A stretch of 34,431 nucleotides of DNA from Acidobacteriota bacterium (GTDB lineage Bacteria; Acidobacteriota; Terriglobia; Terriglobales; Acidobacteriaceae): NCBI GenBank assembly GCA_028876395.1, contig JAGWRX010000096.1, positions 1-34,431 on the forward strand, read 5' to 3'. The notes beneath the pieces were generated by a model. That model saw only the letters and a list, made by a program, of their open reading frames with translations, made no database searches and was not told the origin of the DNA. How positions within the stretch are numbered: the first letter of the stretch is position 1; every line of letters starts with the position of its first letter. A program made the position numbers and the translations under genes. Positions 25,504 to 33,896 of this stretch are shown here, in pieces.

Positions 25504-27537
25504 ATGCCGTGGATCTGTATGACAGTGCTTGATGCTGATTTTTCAGTATTCGAAGGTGACAAAGATGGCATAAGATATCCCCGCCAATCCAAGTCAGCCC
25601 TAACTGCCATGAAACGACAGAAGAACGCCCTGAGCGAAGCGCTTAAGCAGGAGTTCAAGAAAGATCTGGAGCTGTTTGAGTACTTCCTGGTGTTGCTCAA
25701 CAGCTCAAGCCCTATCCGAAATGTGGAATTGATGTGGGCCGATGATCTGGAGTTGTTTGATCCGGCCCAGCGTCCGCGCGTCAACACGGGCGAAGCTCTG
25801 ATTCAATTGCAGGCCCATGGAGCGGTCGCTCCTGAAAGAAGTTCGCCGAGCCCCAGCACTCTTTTTTGTGACCTTGTGCACGGTCTGGGCGCACACGAGG
25901 AACAGACCTGCGCTCGCAGCGACAAACCAGCGAAGGAGCGCTGCCGCGCCACGGGGCGCAGCCATGTTTATCCGTGCCACGTCGGTCTGACAGACATTGC
26001 GGTTCCCGTGATCTGCGAAGGTCGTTACCTCGGCACGCTGTTCAGCGGGCAGGTGCTGACCGAGCCTCCCACACCGGAGGGCTTTGCCTGCGTCCAAGAG
26101 GCATTGGTGGGGCAATCACACATCGACTTTGACCGCCTCGAGGAGGCTTACTATCGCGTTCCCGTCGTGACTGCTGCACAGCTGGCGGAAATGGTCCGGA
26201 TGATGGAAGTCTTTGCACGCTATCTGGCCAATACATGGAAGCGTCTGGAGATCGCCAGCGAATTTCACCAAATTCACGAGAGAGAAGTTGCCCTCGATCG
26301 TCGTGAACTTGCCGAGCGACTGCTCTCATCGCACGTTGGGACGGGAACGAGAGACTTGCCCTCGCTGGCGCGCAGTGTTGGCCTTGATCGCTTTCCGGAC
26401 CGGATTCTGTTGCTTCGCCTGCAAGATCCGGCGCGGCCTGCCGCGCGTGCTGTAGCCAGTGATGTCGTGCCGGATTCACTCACGGAGATCGGCAGCCAGC
26501 TGGCTCTGGGCAGGGTATCCCACCTGATCGAAGATCGTTGCCGCACCTGGCCCAACACTCTGGCTACCTCCATAGCGCCCGGTGAATTGTGCATCTTCAC
26601 CTGTCAGGATGCGTGCAACGCGAACCAGGAAAGGCTGCTTCTTGATGAACTGGCACAGACTCTGCTGCGTATAGCCCGCTCACACGGATTGGCATCGGCG
26701 CGCATTGGCGTGAGCCGAAAGCATTCGCAGGCCAACGAGTTGCTGGGGGCCTATCATGAAGCGGCCTCTGCCCTGGCGTCGGCCAGGTCCACTGTCAATT
26801 GGTTTGAAGAACTCCCTCAACGCCACCTGGAGCCGACAGAGACTCTGGCAAGATTGCTTAAGGCACTGCAGGATGCGGATACGGCAGCGATTGCGACATC
26901 CACTCGGGAGTTCCTGACCAGCGCGGCTCCGACGGGTGGCGACCTGCAATCAGTCCAACAGGGCCGTGGTCTTCTCACCTGGGCTTGCGAGCATCTCTCG
27001 CGTGAAATCATCAGCATTGGTGCGACCGCTGATTCTGTTGATGCGGCCCGAAAGCGAGCTGTGCAGGCCATCATGGGAGCTCCCGGTTCGTTTGCCATGG
27101 TCGAGGCATTTCGCAGTTTTGTAGAGCAGTTACAGCTACAGGTCATCCATCTCTTCAGCCGCCGTGAAGCCAAGATTGTGAGCGAAACCCAGCGTCTGGT
27201 TCGAGAGCTTGGGCCGGACAAGGTGACGGTCCATTGCCTCGCTCAGGCACTCAAGATCTCTGCTGGCCACCTCGGGCGTGTCTACAGCCGCACTGCCGGC
27301 CACACGCTCGAGGACTACCTGATACGGCAAAAACTGGAAATGAGTAAGCGGCTCTTGCTGGATCCACGCTTGCAGGTGGCCGAGGTGGCCGATCGCTGTG
27401 GCTTCTGCAATCCGGCGTATTTTGCATCGGTCTTCAAGAGATACATGCATTGCACGCCGCGCGCCTATGCCAAGGAGCCGCAGCGCTGGGATGTTGGTGA
27501 AGTCGCATTCGCTGAGCCGCAGCATCCGACGCTTTGA
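25504..27537 (+). CDS. PocR-domain AraC-family transcriptional regulator
   Basis: A 677-residue DNA-binding regulator. The N-terminal third (about 115-240) matches the PocR sensory domain: cysteines at about 122, 136, 147 and 158, then GLTDIAVPVICEGRYLGTLF and SGQV. A middle region (about 275-500) resembles the CdaR GGDEF-like domain found with helix-turn-helix activators. The C-terminus (about 555-662) is a double helix-turn-helix of the AraC type (HCLAQALKISAGHLGRVYSR ... GFCNPAYFASVFKRY). It lies inside the operon between the SDR and the zinc dehydrogenase and is the obvious local controller. The start codon is uncertain: the ATG at 25504 has no Shine-Dalgarno, and Met36 could also serve. 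Confidence 0.9.
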   Translation: MPWICMTVLDADFSVFEGDKDGIRYPRQSKSALTAMKRQKNALSEALKQEFKKDLELFEYFLVLLNSSSPIRNVELMWADDLELFDPAQRPRVNTGEALIQLQAHGAVAPERSSPSPSTLFCDLVHGLGAHEEQTCARSDKPAKERCRATGRSHVYPCHVGLTDIAVPVICEGRYLGTLFSGQVLTEPPTPEGFACVQEALVGQSHIDFDRLEEAYYRVPVVTAAQLAEMVRMMEVFARYLANTWKRLEIASEFHQIHEREVALDRRELAERLLSSHVGTGTRDLPSLARSVGLDRFPDRILLLRLQDPARPAARAVASDVVPDSLTEIGSQLALGRVSHLIEDRCRTWPNTLATSIAPGELCIFTCQDACNANQERLLLDELAQTLLRIARSHGLASARIGVSRKHSQANELLGAYHEAASALASARSTVNWFEELPQRHLEPTETLARLLKALQDADTAAIATSTREFLTSAAPTGGDLQSVQQGRGLLTWACEHLSREIISIGATADSVDAARKRAVQAIMGAPGSFAMVEAFRSFVEQLQLQVIHLFSRREAKIVSETQRLVRELGPDKVTVHCLAQALKISAGHLGRVYSRTAGHTLEDYLIRQKLEMSKRLLLDPRLQVAEVADRCGFCNPAYFASVFKRYMHCTPRAYAKEPQRWDVGEVAFAEPQHPTL

Positions 27538-27563
27538 TTCGATACCAAGTTTTCGGGAGAACT

Positions 27564-28553
27564 ATGCGCGCCCTGGTCTATACAGCCCCGCATCAGTTCG
27601 AGCTTCGAGAGATTGAGCGTCCTGCTCCAGCCAGCGGAGACGTCGAAATCGCTGTGGAAGCAGCCGGTATCTGCGGCTCTGACATTTCCGGCTTTCTCGG
27701 TCACAGCCGGCGCCGAATCCCGCCATTGGTCCTCGGCCACGAACTCGTAGGCCGTCGCCCCGACGGTAAGCGTGTTGTTATCAATCCACTCATCAGTTGC
27801 GGGAGGTGTACCGCGTGCCTCAGTGGAGCACAGAACCTCTGTTCCAGTTGGCGTCTTTTGGGCATGGACCGTACCCAGGGCTGCTTTGCTGAATTCGTAG
27901 CTCTTCCTGAATCGCAGGTCTACGAGATCCCTGACGATCTCTCTGACCAGCGCGCGGTCATGACCGAGCCGCTGGCCAACATCGTGCACATGTTTCGCCT
28001 CGCCTCGCCCGGCCCGTTCTTCCGCATGGGGATAGTGGGCGGCGGCACCATGGGCTCCCTGGCGCTTCTCACGGCTCTCCGTCTGGGCGTGCGCGAGGTT
28101 CTGGTACAGGATGTGAGCGATATCCGCCTCGATACCGCGCGCCGTATGGGCGCAAGCCTTGCTGTGAATGTTGCCACGGAGCAAGGCCGCGCTGAAGCCG
28201 GCCGCTTCGCAGGCCATGGACTCGACCTTGTGCTGGATGCCTCTGGCACCGGCCCGGCGCGTCAGGCCACCTTTGATCTCTGCCGCCCCGGCGGTGTCGT
28301 TCTTCTTCTGGGCATGAGCAGCGAGCGCAGCGAGATCGATTTTGTCACCAGCATTCGCAAGGAACACCGCGTCCTGATGTCATTCGCCTATACTCCCGTG
28401 GACTTCGAGCGCTCTTTGGCGCTACTGAAGGCCGATGAAATCGATCTCACTCCGTGGACCGTTGAGATGCGGCTCGAGGATGGCCAACAGGCGTTCGAGC
28501 GCATCATCTCTGCTCCGGGCGACACCCTGAAGATGGTGCTCCGTGTTAACTGA
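27564..28553 (+). CDS. Zinc-dependent medium-chain dehydrogenase (sorbitol/threonine DH type)
   Basis: This 329-residue enzyme is of the polyol, L-threonine or sugar dehydrogenase type. Catalytic zinc ligands are C37 (GICGSD) and H59-E60 (GHE). The structural zinc site is C79-x2-C82-x2-C85-x7-C93. The nucleotide-binding glycine motif is GIVGGGTMGSLA, about 156-167, and a coenzyme-acidic residue follows in VQDVSD. The frame extends upstream to 27534, but the ATG at 27564 has GGGAG five bases upstream. In context it probably oxidises a sugar or sugar alcohol, or a sugar acid at C5. It shares the operon with the SDR. Confidence 0.92.
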   Translation: MRALVYTAPHQFELREIERPAPASGDVEIAVEAAGICGSDISGFLGHSRRRIPPLVLGHELVGRRPDGKRVVINPLISCGRCTACLSGAQNLCSSWRLLGMDRTQGCFAEFVALPESQVYEIPDDLSDQRAVMTEPLANIVHMFRLASPGPFFRMGIVGGGTMGSLALLTALRLGVREVLVQDVSDIRLDTARRMGASLAVNVATEQGRAEAGRFAGHGLDLVLDASGTGPARQATFDLCRPGGVVLLLGMSSERSEIDFVTSIRKEHRVLMSFAYTPVDFERSLALLKADEIDLTPWTVEMRLEDGQQAFERIISAPGDTLKMVLRVN

Positions 28554-28557
28554 TGCC

Positions 28558-29841
28558 ATGGCCCCGCGCTTGCTGCGGAAGATTGTCTTCAAGTGCGCAC
28601 GCATCGTGTGCATGCTGGCCTGTACCTCTACCGGCGTCTTGGCGATGGCACAGAAGCCGCTTCCTTCACTCCACGATGGGGCTGCACTTTCGGGTCCCGG
28701 AGAGTTTCGCCATGATGGCGAATTATTTGTGCAAGGCAAAGTCACTCTGAGCAACCTGACGCTCCATCTTCACGGGCCTATACGAGTTGCCGCAGGGGCA
28801 ACGCTTGAAATCACAAACGTTCATCTGCTGATTTACGATCCCGAGGGGGCGTCAAACGGTGCGAGCGGCCTCACATGCGACGGCCCGGCCCACGTCATTA
28901 TTCGCAACTCCACCATGGCTCCTGTCGGCACCGCTCATCCCATGTGGCTTCTGAACGGGGCGATCGACGTTGATGGGTTTAAAACAACCAATTCGGAGTT
29001 TCACGTCAATCATGCTCAAGGCCGCCTCAACAATTTGAAGATCTTCGAACTGGAAATCTCGCACAAGAGCCGGGTCATTGCGCGTGGTCTCGACCTTGTC
29101 TTTCTTTCTACTCATACCGGTGATGACGACCACCTGCATTTCGAAGACATACCGGTCGGTCGTCCCTTCACGCGCACGCTGCAACTCGGGTCAGGCGCGC
29201 ATGCGCAGCTTAAAACCACACGCCTGCAGTTCTTCCTCCTCTACATGCATGGACGCTCCAGTGCCGACCTGGCCCGCATGGACCGTGTGCAACTGGCGCT
29301 CTCGCCTGACTGTAACGGGACATTGCGCTTACCGAGAGGCCGGCTCGGTACGGAAGAACATCCGGCGGTCTTTCCGCAACCGAATGCCTCGACCTGCCCC
29401 TTTCGTCTGACTTTGAAGGACGTCAATGTGGACACCTGGGATGTCTACATTGGCGACAACGCAGACCTTGCACTCGAGGATTCACAGATCGATGAACTCG
29501 TCGCGACAGATCACGCCAGGGTCATCGTGCGCAATTCAAATGTTTATGCAGATTGGCTCAGCATCGGTAACGACGCGTCGGTCCGCATCGAATCTTCTAC
29601 CGTCGGCGCACTGAGACTCGCTTCCCAACGCCCCGATCTCGCGACGAGTCAGATCAGGGTAGCCGAACACGCCAATGCCGTCTTCTCCAAAGTGCGCTTC
29701 GACTGCGGAATCGTTGCTGATGAGGATGCCTCGGTCACGGTCAGCCATCCCATCCAGCCGCCCCTATATGTGCGCGAGAGCGGCCGCGCAAAAATCCAGA
29801 TACAGTCGGAGTCCGCAACGCACCCGGCCGTGCAGCCATAA
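28558..29841 (+). CDS. Secreted repeat protein, likely parallel beta-helix
   Basis: I do not recognise a named family. The 427-residue product begins with a basic N-terminus and a hydrophobic signal (CARIVCMLACTSTGVLAMAQ, cleavage near 32). It then has many short beta-strand repeats with N/S/H-rich turns (for example VTLSNLTLHLHGPIRVAAGATLEITNVHLL). Asn and Val ladder patterns of this kind suggest a right-handed parallel beta-helix, like pectate lyases and other carbohydrate-binding or carbohydrate-cleaving proteins. The start ATG lies five bases after the zinc dehydrogenase stop, so the two are probably co-transcribed. A GTG 15 bases earlier is an alternative start. No catalytic residues could be assigned. 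Confidence 0.75.
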   Translation: MAPRLLRKIVFKCARIVCMLACTSTGVLAMAQKPLPSLHDGAALSGPGEFRHDGELFVQGKVTLSNLTLHLHGPIRVAAGATLEITNVHLLIYDPEGASNGASGLTCDGPAHVIIRNSTMAPVGTAHPMWLLNGAIDVDGFKTTNSEFHVNHAQGRLNNLKIFELEISHKSRVIARGLDLVFLSTHTGDDDHLHFEDIPVGRPFTRTLQLGSGAHAQLKTTRLQFFLLYMHGRSSADLARMDRVQLALSPDCNGTLRLPRGRLGTEEHPAVFPQPNASTCPFRLTLKDVNVDTWDVYIGDNADLALEDSQIDELVATDHARVIVRNSNVYADWLSIGNDASVRIESSTVGALRLASQRPDLATSQIRVAEHANAVFSKVRFDCGIVADEDASVTVSHPIQPPLYVRESGRAKIQIQSESATHPAVQP

Positions 29842-29861
29842 GCCGTTGCTCGCTTGCCAGC

Positions 29862-30998
29862 TCACTTTTGCAGGAAGCGATACCGGTCGATGGTCTCCTC
29901 GTTCAGCGTTACGCCCAGGCCCGGTGCCTGCGGAACACGCACACAGCCGTCTTCCTCCACCCGGAAATGCTCGCGTGTCGTGTTCCAGCGCAACGGCGAG
30001 TGGCTCAGTGAAAATTCCAGAGGTTCCGCGTTGGGCTGCGCCGAAAGAAAGTGGAGATTTGCCGCAATCTCAATGTTGGTCTTGTAACCGTGCGTAATCA
30101 CGCGCTTCCCCCGCGCGTATGCCGCCTCCGCAATCTGCAGAATTCCTGTAAAGCCACCTACCTGCGAGATGTCTGGTTGGCAGATGCTTGCACCGCCCCG
30201 ATCCATCATCTCTACGAATTCCCGCACGTGGGTAAGTCCAAGATCGCCGACGCCTGTCGGCAGGCCGTGCAGGCTCATTTCCAGATGTCCTTCCACATCA
30301 TCCAGTGGCAGCGGAGCCTCCAGAAACCAGATACCCACTTCACGATACAAGGGAATGAGACGCGCTCCCTCTGCCGCCGTGCGGTACGACAGCGCCGCGT
30401 CAATGATCAGACGCGCTTCATCCCCTGCCTGCTTGCGGGCCGCGCTAAGCAGCCTGCCTGTCAGCGCAATGTCGTCGAGCCACCAGGGATCCGCCGCAAA
30501 CTTGAAGTTGCGCAGATTCTTTGCCTGTCCCTCGGCAATCTGGTCCCGCACCTCCCCGGGTGTGCGCGCCATCGGATAAATCGTTCCGTATGCCGGCAGC
30601 CGGTCACGCTTCGCCCCGCCCAGGAGCGCATGGATCGGCTTGCTCTCGATCTTCCCCCAAAGATCCCACAGCGCGAGATCAACCCCACCGATTGCGTGCA
30701 TCACTATTCCGCGCCGACCTACGTAGTCGGTCGATTCATACATGCGGTGCCACAGTTCCACCGGATCGCGCGGATCGGCGCCGACCAGCACCGACGACAG
30801 CGATCGCGCATGATTATGTGCTGACGGCCCGCGCACAATTGCTTGAATCGCAGGTGCCATTGATTCTGTTTCGCCGACGCCCGTCAGCCCGCTGTCGGTG
30901 TGCACCACCAGTACGCAGTCGTCATACGAGCCATCAAACAGCTCGATCAAGGGGTCCTCTGCGCGCAGATGAATTGCCTCGATGCCCGTGATCTTCAT
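29862..30998 (-). CDS. Enolase-superfamily (mandelate racemase type) dehydratase or cycloisomerase
   Basis: This 378-residue enzyme acts on an alpha-hydroxy acid or sugar acid and has the enolase-superfamily capping domain and barrel. Visible residues are a catalytic-type Lys at about K166 and metal ligands D200 (IIDAALSY) and E227 (FLEAPLP). A third ligand position is occupied by D252 (GDLG, usually Glu). The His-Asp dyad is D276 (QPDISQVGG) and H303 (THGYK). The true start is the ATG at 30998, with GGAG just upstream; the longer open frame to 31256 is an artefact. The enzyme is transcribed towards the operon from the opposite side, with its stop 20 bases from the beta-helix gene. A dehydratase for an aldonate or uronate is likely; the exact substrate is unknown. 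Confidence 0.9.
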   Translation of the reverse strand: MKITGIEAIHLRAEDPLIELFDGSYDDCVLVVHTDSGLTGVGETESMAPAIQAIVRGPSAHNHARSLSSVLVGADPRDPVELWHRMYESTDYVGRRGIVMHAIGGVDLALWDLWGKIESKPIHALLGGAKRDRLPAYGTIYPMARTPGEVRDQIAEGQAKNLRNFKFAADPWWLDDIALTGRLLSAARKQAGDEARLIIDAALSYRTAAEGARLIPLYREVGIWFLEAPLPLDDVEGHLEMSLHGLPTGVGDLGLTHVREFVEMMDRGGASICQPDISQVGGFTGILQIAEAAYARGKRVITHGYKTNIEIAANLHFLSAQPNAEPLEFSLSHSPLRWNTTREHFRVEEDGCVRVPQAPGLGVTLNEETIDRYRFLQK

Positions 30999-31152
30999 AA
31001 GCTCCGGTTCCACTCCGATGGGCTGATCATAAAACTCTTTCACGGTGTCTTGAAATTGGAGAACGTCAGAACGAAAGTATGAACCGGAAAACAAGATCCG
31101 GCTCCGCCCATGCCCATTGCGCAGTCCGTAGCGGGCCCGATATCCTCGCCGC
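30999..31152. promoter_or_regulatory. Divergent promoter region
   Basis: This 154-base gap separates the start of the enolase-superfamily gene (minus) from the first EamA gene (plus), so both promoters must lie here. Only weak candidates are visible, such as TATGAT on the minus strand near 31025. No clear operator or repeat was found. Confidence 0.45.
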
Positions 31153-31653
31153 GTGGATACCAATGCCAACACGAAGGCGGACACGGTGAGCGCGCCCCTG
31201 GTCGAACAGAACGGCTTTGCACGGATTCCGCGCTGGCTCTTCTGGTCCCTGCTCACAATCGTGCTGTGGGGTGCCTGGGGGCTCGTCTCGAAGGTTGCCT
31301 CGGCCGGTGTTGACGCCTACGTCAATCAGCTTCTCTACACCGCCGGGCTTGCCCCGCTCATGATCTTTGTTGCCTGGACGGTGCACAAGCAACGCTCAGG
31401 CGAGACCTCCCAGGCTCGTGCCCAAGGCGTCTTCTGGGCCTTTCTTACCGGTATCCTCGGCGGGGTCGGCAACATCTTCTTTTTCCAGGCTCTTGTCAAG
31501 GGTGGCAAAGCCTCTGTCGTAGCCCCGGTTACCGCTCTTTTCCCGATGATCACTGTTCTACTGGCGCTCATCTTTCTGAAAGAGCGGCTGGGCCGTGTGC
31601 AATGGATTGGCCTGATGCTTGCCTTTGTCGCAATTTATCTCTTGAGTGAGTAA
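31153..31653 (+). CDS. EamA/DMT-family transporter, half-size
   Basis: The 166-residue membrane protein has one EamA unit. A soluble N-terminal stretch of about 25 residues precedes five transmembrane segments, including FFQALVKGGKASVVAPVTAL and the closing FLKERLGRVQWIGL motif. Full-length DMT transporters have ten segments with two such units. The gene is only half a transporter, and the next gene supplies a second half. The start is a GTG at 31153; a GTG at 31183 is possible. No strong ribosome-binding site is visible. The pair is placed between the enolase-superfamily and DUF5107 genes, so it may import or export a sugar or sugar acid. Confidence 0.87.
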   Translation: MDTNANTKADTVSAPLVEQNGFARIPRWLFWSLLTIVLWGAWGLVSKVASAGVDAYVNQLLYTAGLAPLMIFVAWTVHKQRSGETSQARAQGVFWAFLTGILGGVGNIFFFQALVKGGKASVVAPVTALFPMITVLLALIFLKERLGRVQWIGLMLAFVAIYLLSE

Positions 31654-31674
31654 TTTCCCCATGAAGAGGCCGCA

Positions 31675-32112
31675 ATGCATGTCTGGTTAGGCTTTGCTGT
31701 TCTGGCGCTGGTGCTCTGGGGCATCACGGGTGTCACGCAGAAGCTTTCAACGAATCGCATCACCAGTGAGCGTTCCTTTCTCTGGTTCTGCTGGGCCATG
31801 GTCGCGCTCTCCGGCGCGGTTCTGTTTATCGCGCACCCTCACTGGGGATTGGGCAGGGTCGTCGTTCTCTGCTCCATCGCCGGTGGCGCATTGAACGGCC
31901 TTGGCGCCTGGACCAGCTTTCGCGCGCTTGAGTCCGGCGGCAAGGCGTCCATCGTTATTTCGCTTGTTTCGCTCTACCCGCTGCTGACTGTCATCCTTGC
32001 CATCTTGCTCTTGCGCGAACGTCTCACGCTCGTGCAGACGGCCGGGGCACTCACCGCAATTGCCGCCGCCATCCTGCTCTCCATGGAAGCGCCCCACCAA
32101 CCTGAAGCCTGA
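31675..32112 (+). CDS. EamA/DMT-family transporter, second half
   Basis: This 145-residue protein is the second half-size EamA unit, also with about five membrane segments. It carries the matching motif ALESGGKASIVISLVSLYPL and ends with LLRERLTLVQTAGALT. It follows the first half after only 21 bases and is translated from a separate ATG. The two together have the length and motif order of one full DMT transporter, which suggests a heterodimer. The stop lies five bases from the DUF5107 stop (convergent). Confidence 0.88.
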   Translation: MHVWLGFAVLALVLWGITGVTQKLSTNRITSERSFLWFCWAMVALSGAVLFIAHPHWGLGRVVVLCSIAGGALNGLGAWTSFRALESGGKASIVISLVSLYPLLTVILAILLLRERLTLVQTAGALTAIAAAILLSMEAPHQPEA

Positions 32113-32117
32113 TCCGT

Positions 32118-33113
32118 TCAGGTCTCATCGCCTGGAGTAATCGTCCCGTCCTCGCCCACTCCGCCGATTGAACGCAACCCTTCCCGCACCGAAAGTACGA
32201 CCTCGGTCTCGATACTCTCTCCCTGAGACAGCGTGCGCGCCTGTCCATTGGCGATCATTTTCTCCATTTGGAAGGGATATCCGGTCGCAGGTTCAAGCAC
32301 GGCTACATTCAGATCACGCCATCCCCCGTATGTTGCAAACAGCCAGCAACTCGAGAAGACCTTTGGATCAAAGTGCAGCCCTGCCGCCAACTTCTTTTTG
32401 CGATCTGTCACTCCGCACCAACCGTCGGTGTACCCCGTGCCGTAAAAGAAATGCAGCGCGTGCGACGATGCATCCTGAACCGGCCGCAGGTCCATTACCC
32501 GGTCGCCGAGGGCAGCGTACGGCCAAGGGAAAACCGGCAGCGCATCCCCGAGAGTTCCTGGAAAATCGAGTTCCCGCAACACGTTCATCGGTGGGAAATC
32601 GATCCGGTGCGAGACTGTCACGGCGAATGCCGGGTGCAGCTTCCAGAGGAACTGAAAAGGCTCAGAGCCCATGTTGGTGAGTTTGTATCGGACCTTAAGC
32701 ACCGGGCTCTCATCTTGCAGAATGAGTTCCTTCTCCGCAATGAACCGCGTAAGCGGGGTGACAAACCGCAGCTTCAGCGCGTTTGTCCCGGATGGGATCG
32801 TGCTCCACGCTCCCGTCCACAGTTCGCCGTGATCTGGCAGGTCGAGTCCCTTCAGACTGCAAGCTTCGTCATTGGGAAACAACTCATCCCAACCGCCGCT
32901 CCAGTTATCGTCGTAGCCGGAGTACAACGGCTGTGCGCGGGGCGGCACCGCCGGGTTATTCCACAGCAGGTCCGTGTTCAGAGCCTTGTACGTGATCTGC
33001 CAGATCTTTGCACCGGCCTCCGGAAACACGACGACGCGGAGAAATCTGTTTTCCAGCACGACCGTTCGCAACTCGTGCATGCGCGGTTCGGACTGAGCAG
33101 ACAAGGCATCCAT
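32118..33113 (-). CDS. DUF5107/galactose-mutarotase-like protein
   Basis: The 331-residue protein has the beta-sandwich pattern of the aldose-1-epimerase/DUF5107 group: N-terminal FLRVVVFPEAGAKIWQITYK, a conserved WNNPAVPP, GGWDELFPNDEAC and the FLWKLHPAFAV strand with a His. The His/Glu pair of mutarotases is suggested by HPAFAV and DELFPNDE but not certain. No signal peptide is seen, so it probably acts in the cytoplasm on the anomeric form of a sugar. It is convergent with the EamA pair. The start is the ATG at 33113; Met12 is a possible alternative. Confidence 0.85.
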   Translation of the reverse strand: MDALSAQSEPRMHELRTVVLENRFLRVVVFPEAGAKIWQITYKALNTDLLWNNPAVPPRAQPLYSGYDDNWSGGWDELFPNDEACSLKGLDLPDHGELWTGAWSTIPSGTNALKLRFVTPLTRFIAEKELILQDESPVLKVRYKLTNMGSEPFQFLWKLHPAFAVTVSHRIDFPPMNVLRELDFPGTLGDALPVFPWPYAALGDRVMDLRPVQDASSHALHFFYGTGYTDGWCGVTDRKKKLAAGLHFDPKVFSSCWLFATYGGWRDLNVAVLEPATGYPFQMEKMIANGQARTLSQGESIETEVVLSVREGLRSIGGVGEDGTITPGDET

Positions 33114-33748
33114 GTTATCTTTACCCAGATTCTCAGGTTAGCCCACAAGCGCGTGCAGTTGAGGCTCCGAACTAACGCTTTAAAGCGAATTCCTGCAAAC
33201 AGGCCGCCACGATATCTCAGGTGGAAATCAATGTCGTGTGGGACCCTGCAATGTGGTGTGTCACTGACAGTCGTTTCTCAAGATAAACAGCCATGCGATC
33301 AGGAAGGACAGTTCGGAAGCGTTTCGCTGCGACCATGTGAGTCTGAGCAGCTCGCTGCAAAGGCCCCGCGCAGTGTCCTGCAAGCCCGGCCACGCTCTAA
33401 AGGCTTGGGGCAGGTGCATCCGCGATCGCTATTCGAGGCAAACAGGCTCGATAACCACTGCTCAAGCGCCGTGTTCCTGCATCTTCGAAAAATCAGGAGC
33501 CTGTGCAGAGATTCCTTAGAACCAATGGTTTGCGTCAGAGGTACTTTGGCATGCTCAGCCAGGACGCAATTGACCTCCTCCCTGCGTCATCGCGTAGTTA
33601 TTTGGGTTCTATTCGGGTGTTGAAGCTTGATTTTGGGTGCTCACGGGCAATTTCAGTGCCATCAGTTTCCCTTTCAAAATCAGCGATTTACAGGCGGGTT
33701 GCCCCGATCTCTAGTGAAGAAAGGTCATCGGGCCCCGGGGCCACCTGC
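33114..33748. other. 635-base stretch without a convincing gene
   Basis: Several open frames of 60-150 codons run through this stretch, but none has a ribosome-binding site, a steady codon pattern or a family resemblance. I see no intact repeat or tRNA. It is probably the debris of insertion events, because an IS110-type transposase fragment follows immediately. Confidence 0.55.
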
Positions 33749-33866
33749 CTGACCATTGCTGAAGCCAAGATCAAGACGGACAAGATCGATGCCTGCGTGC
33801 TCGCCAAGCTGCCGCGCGCAGATTATCTGCCTTCGGTCTGGCAGCCAGGACCGGAGACGCCGTGCC
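33749..33866 (+). pseudogene. IS110-family transposase remnant
   Basis: About 39 codons match the catalytic N-terminal part of IS110 (DEDD) transposases: LTIAEAKIKTDKIDACVLAK, then LPRADYLPSVWQP and PGPET. This is the stretch from IAEAKIKTDKIDA up to the point where a conserved PDEET would occur. Sequence to the left does not match the family, and to the right the frame loses the resemblance. No terminal repeats were identified. It is a small relic left between the sugar locus and the GH9-like gene. Confidence 0.72.
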
Positions 33867-33896
33867 CGGTGCCCCTCGGAGCACCGAGCTTTTTTA

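Noticed and set aside
27465-28367. A 300-codon minus-strand frame opposite the zinc dehydrogenase.
   Set aside because: Antisense shadow of a gene with complete zinc-ligand and nucleotide-binding motifs.
30999-31256. Upstream extension of the enolase-superfamily frame.
   Set aside because: It overlaps the divergent EamA start and is Arg-rich and unlike the family; the ATG at 30998 has its own GGAG.
32268-33623. A 451-codon plus-strand frame opposite the DUF5107 gene and the following gap.
   Set aside because: It is Arg/Gln/His-rich, has no ribosome-binding site and covers both an antisense gene and noncoding sequence.
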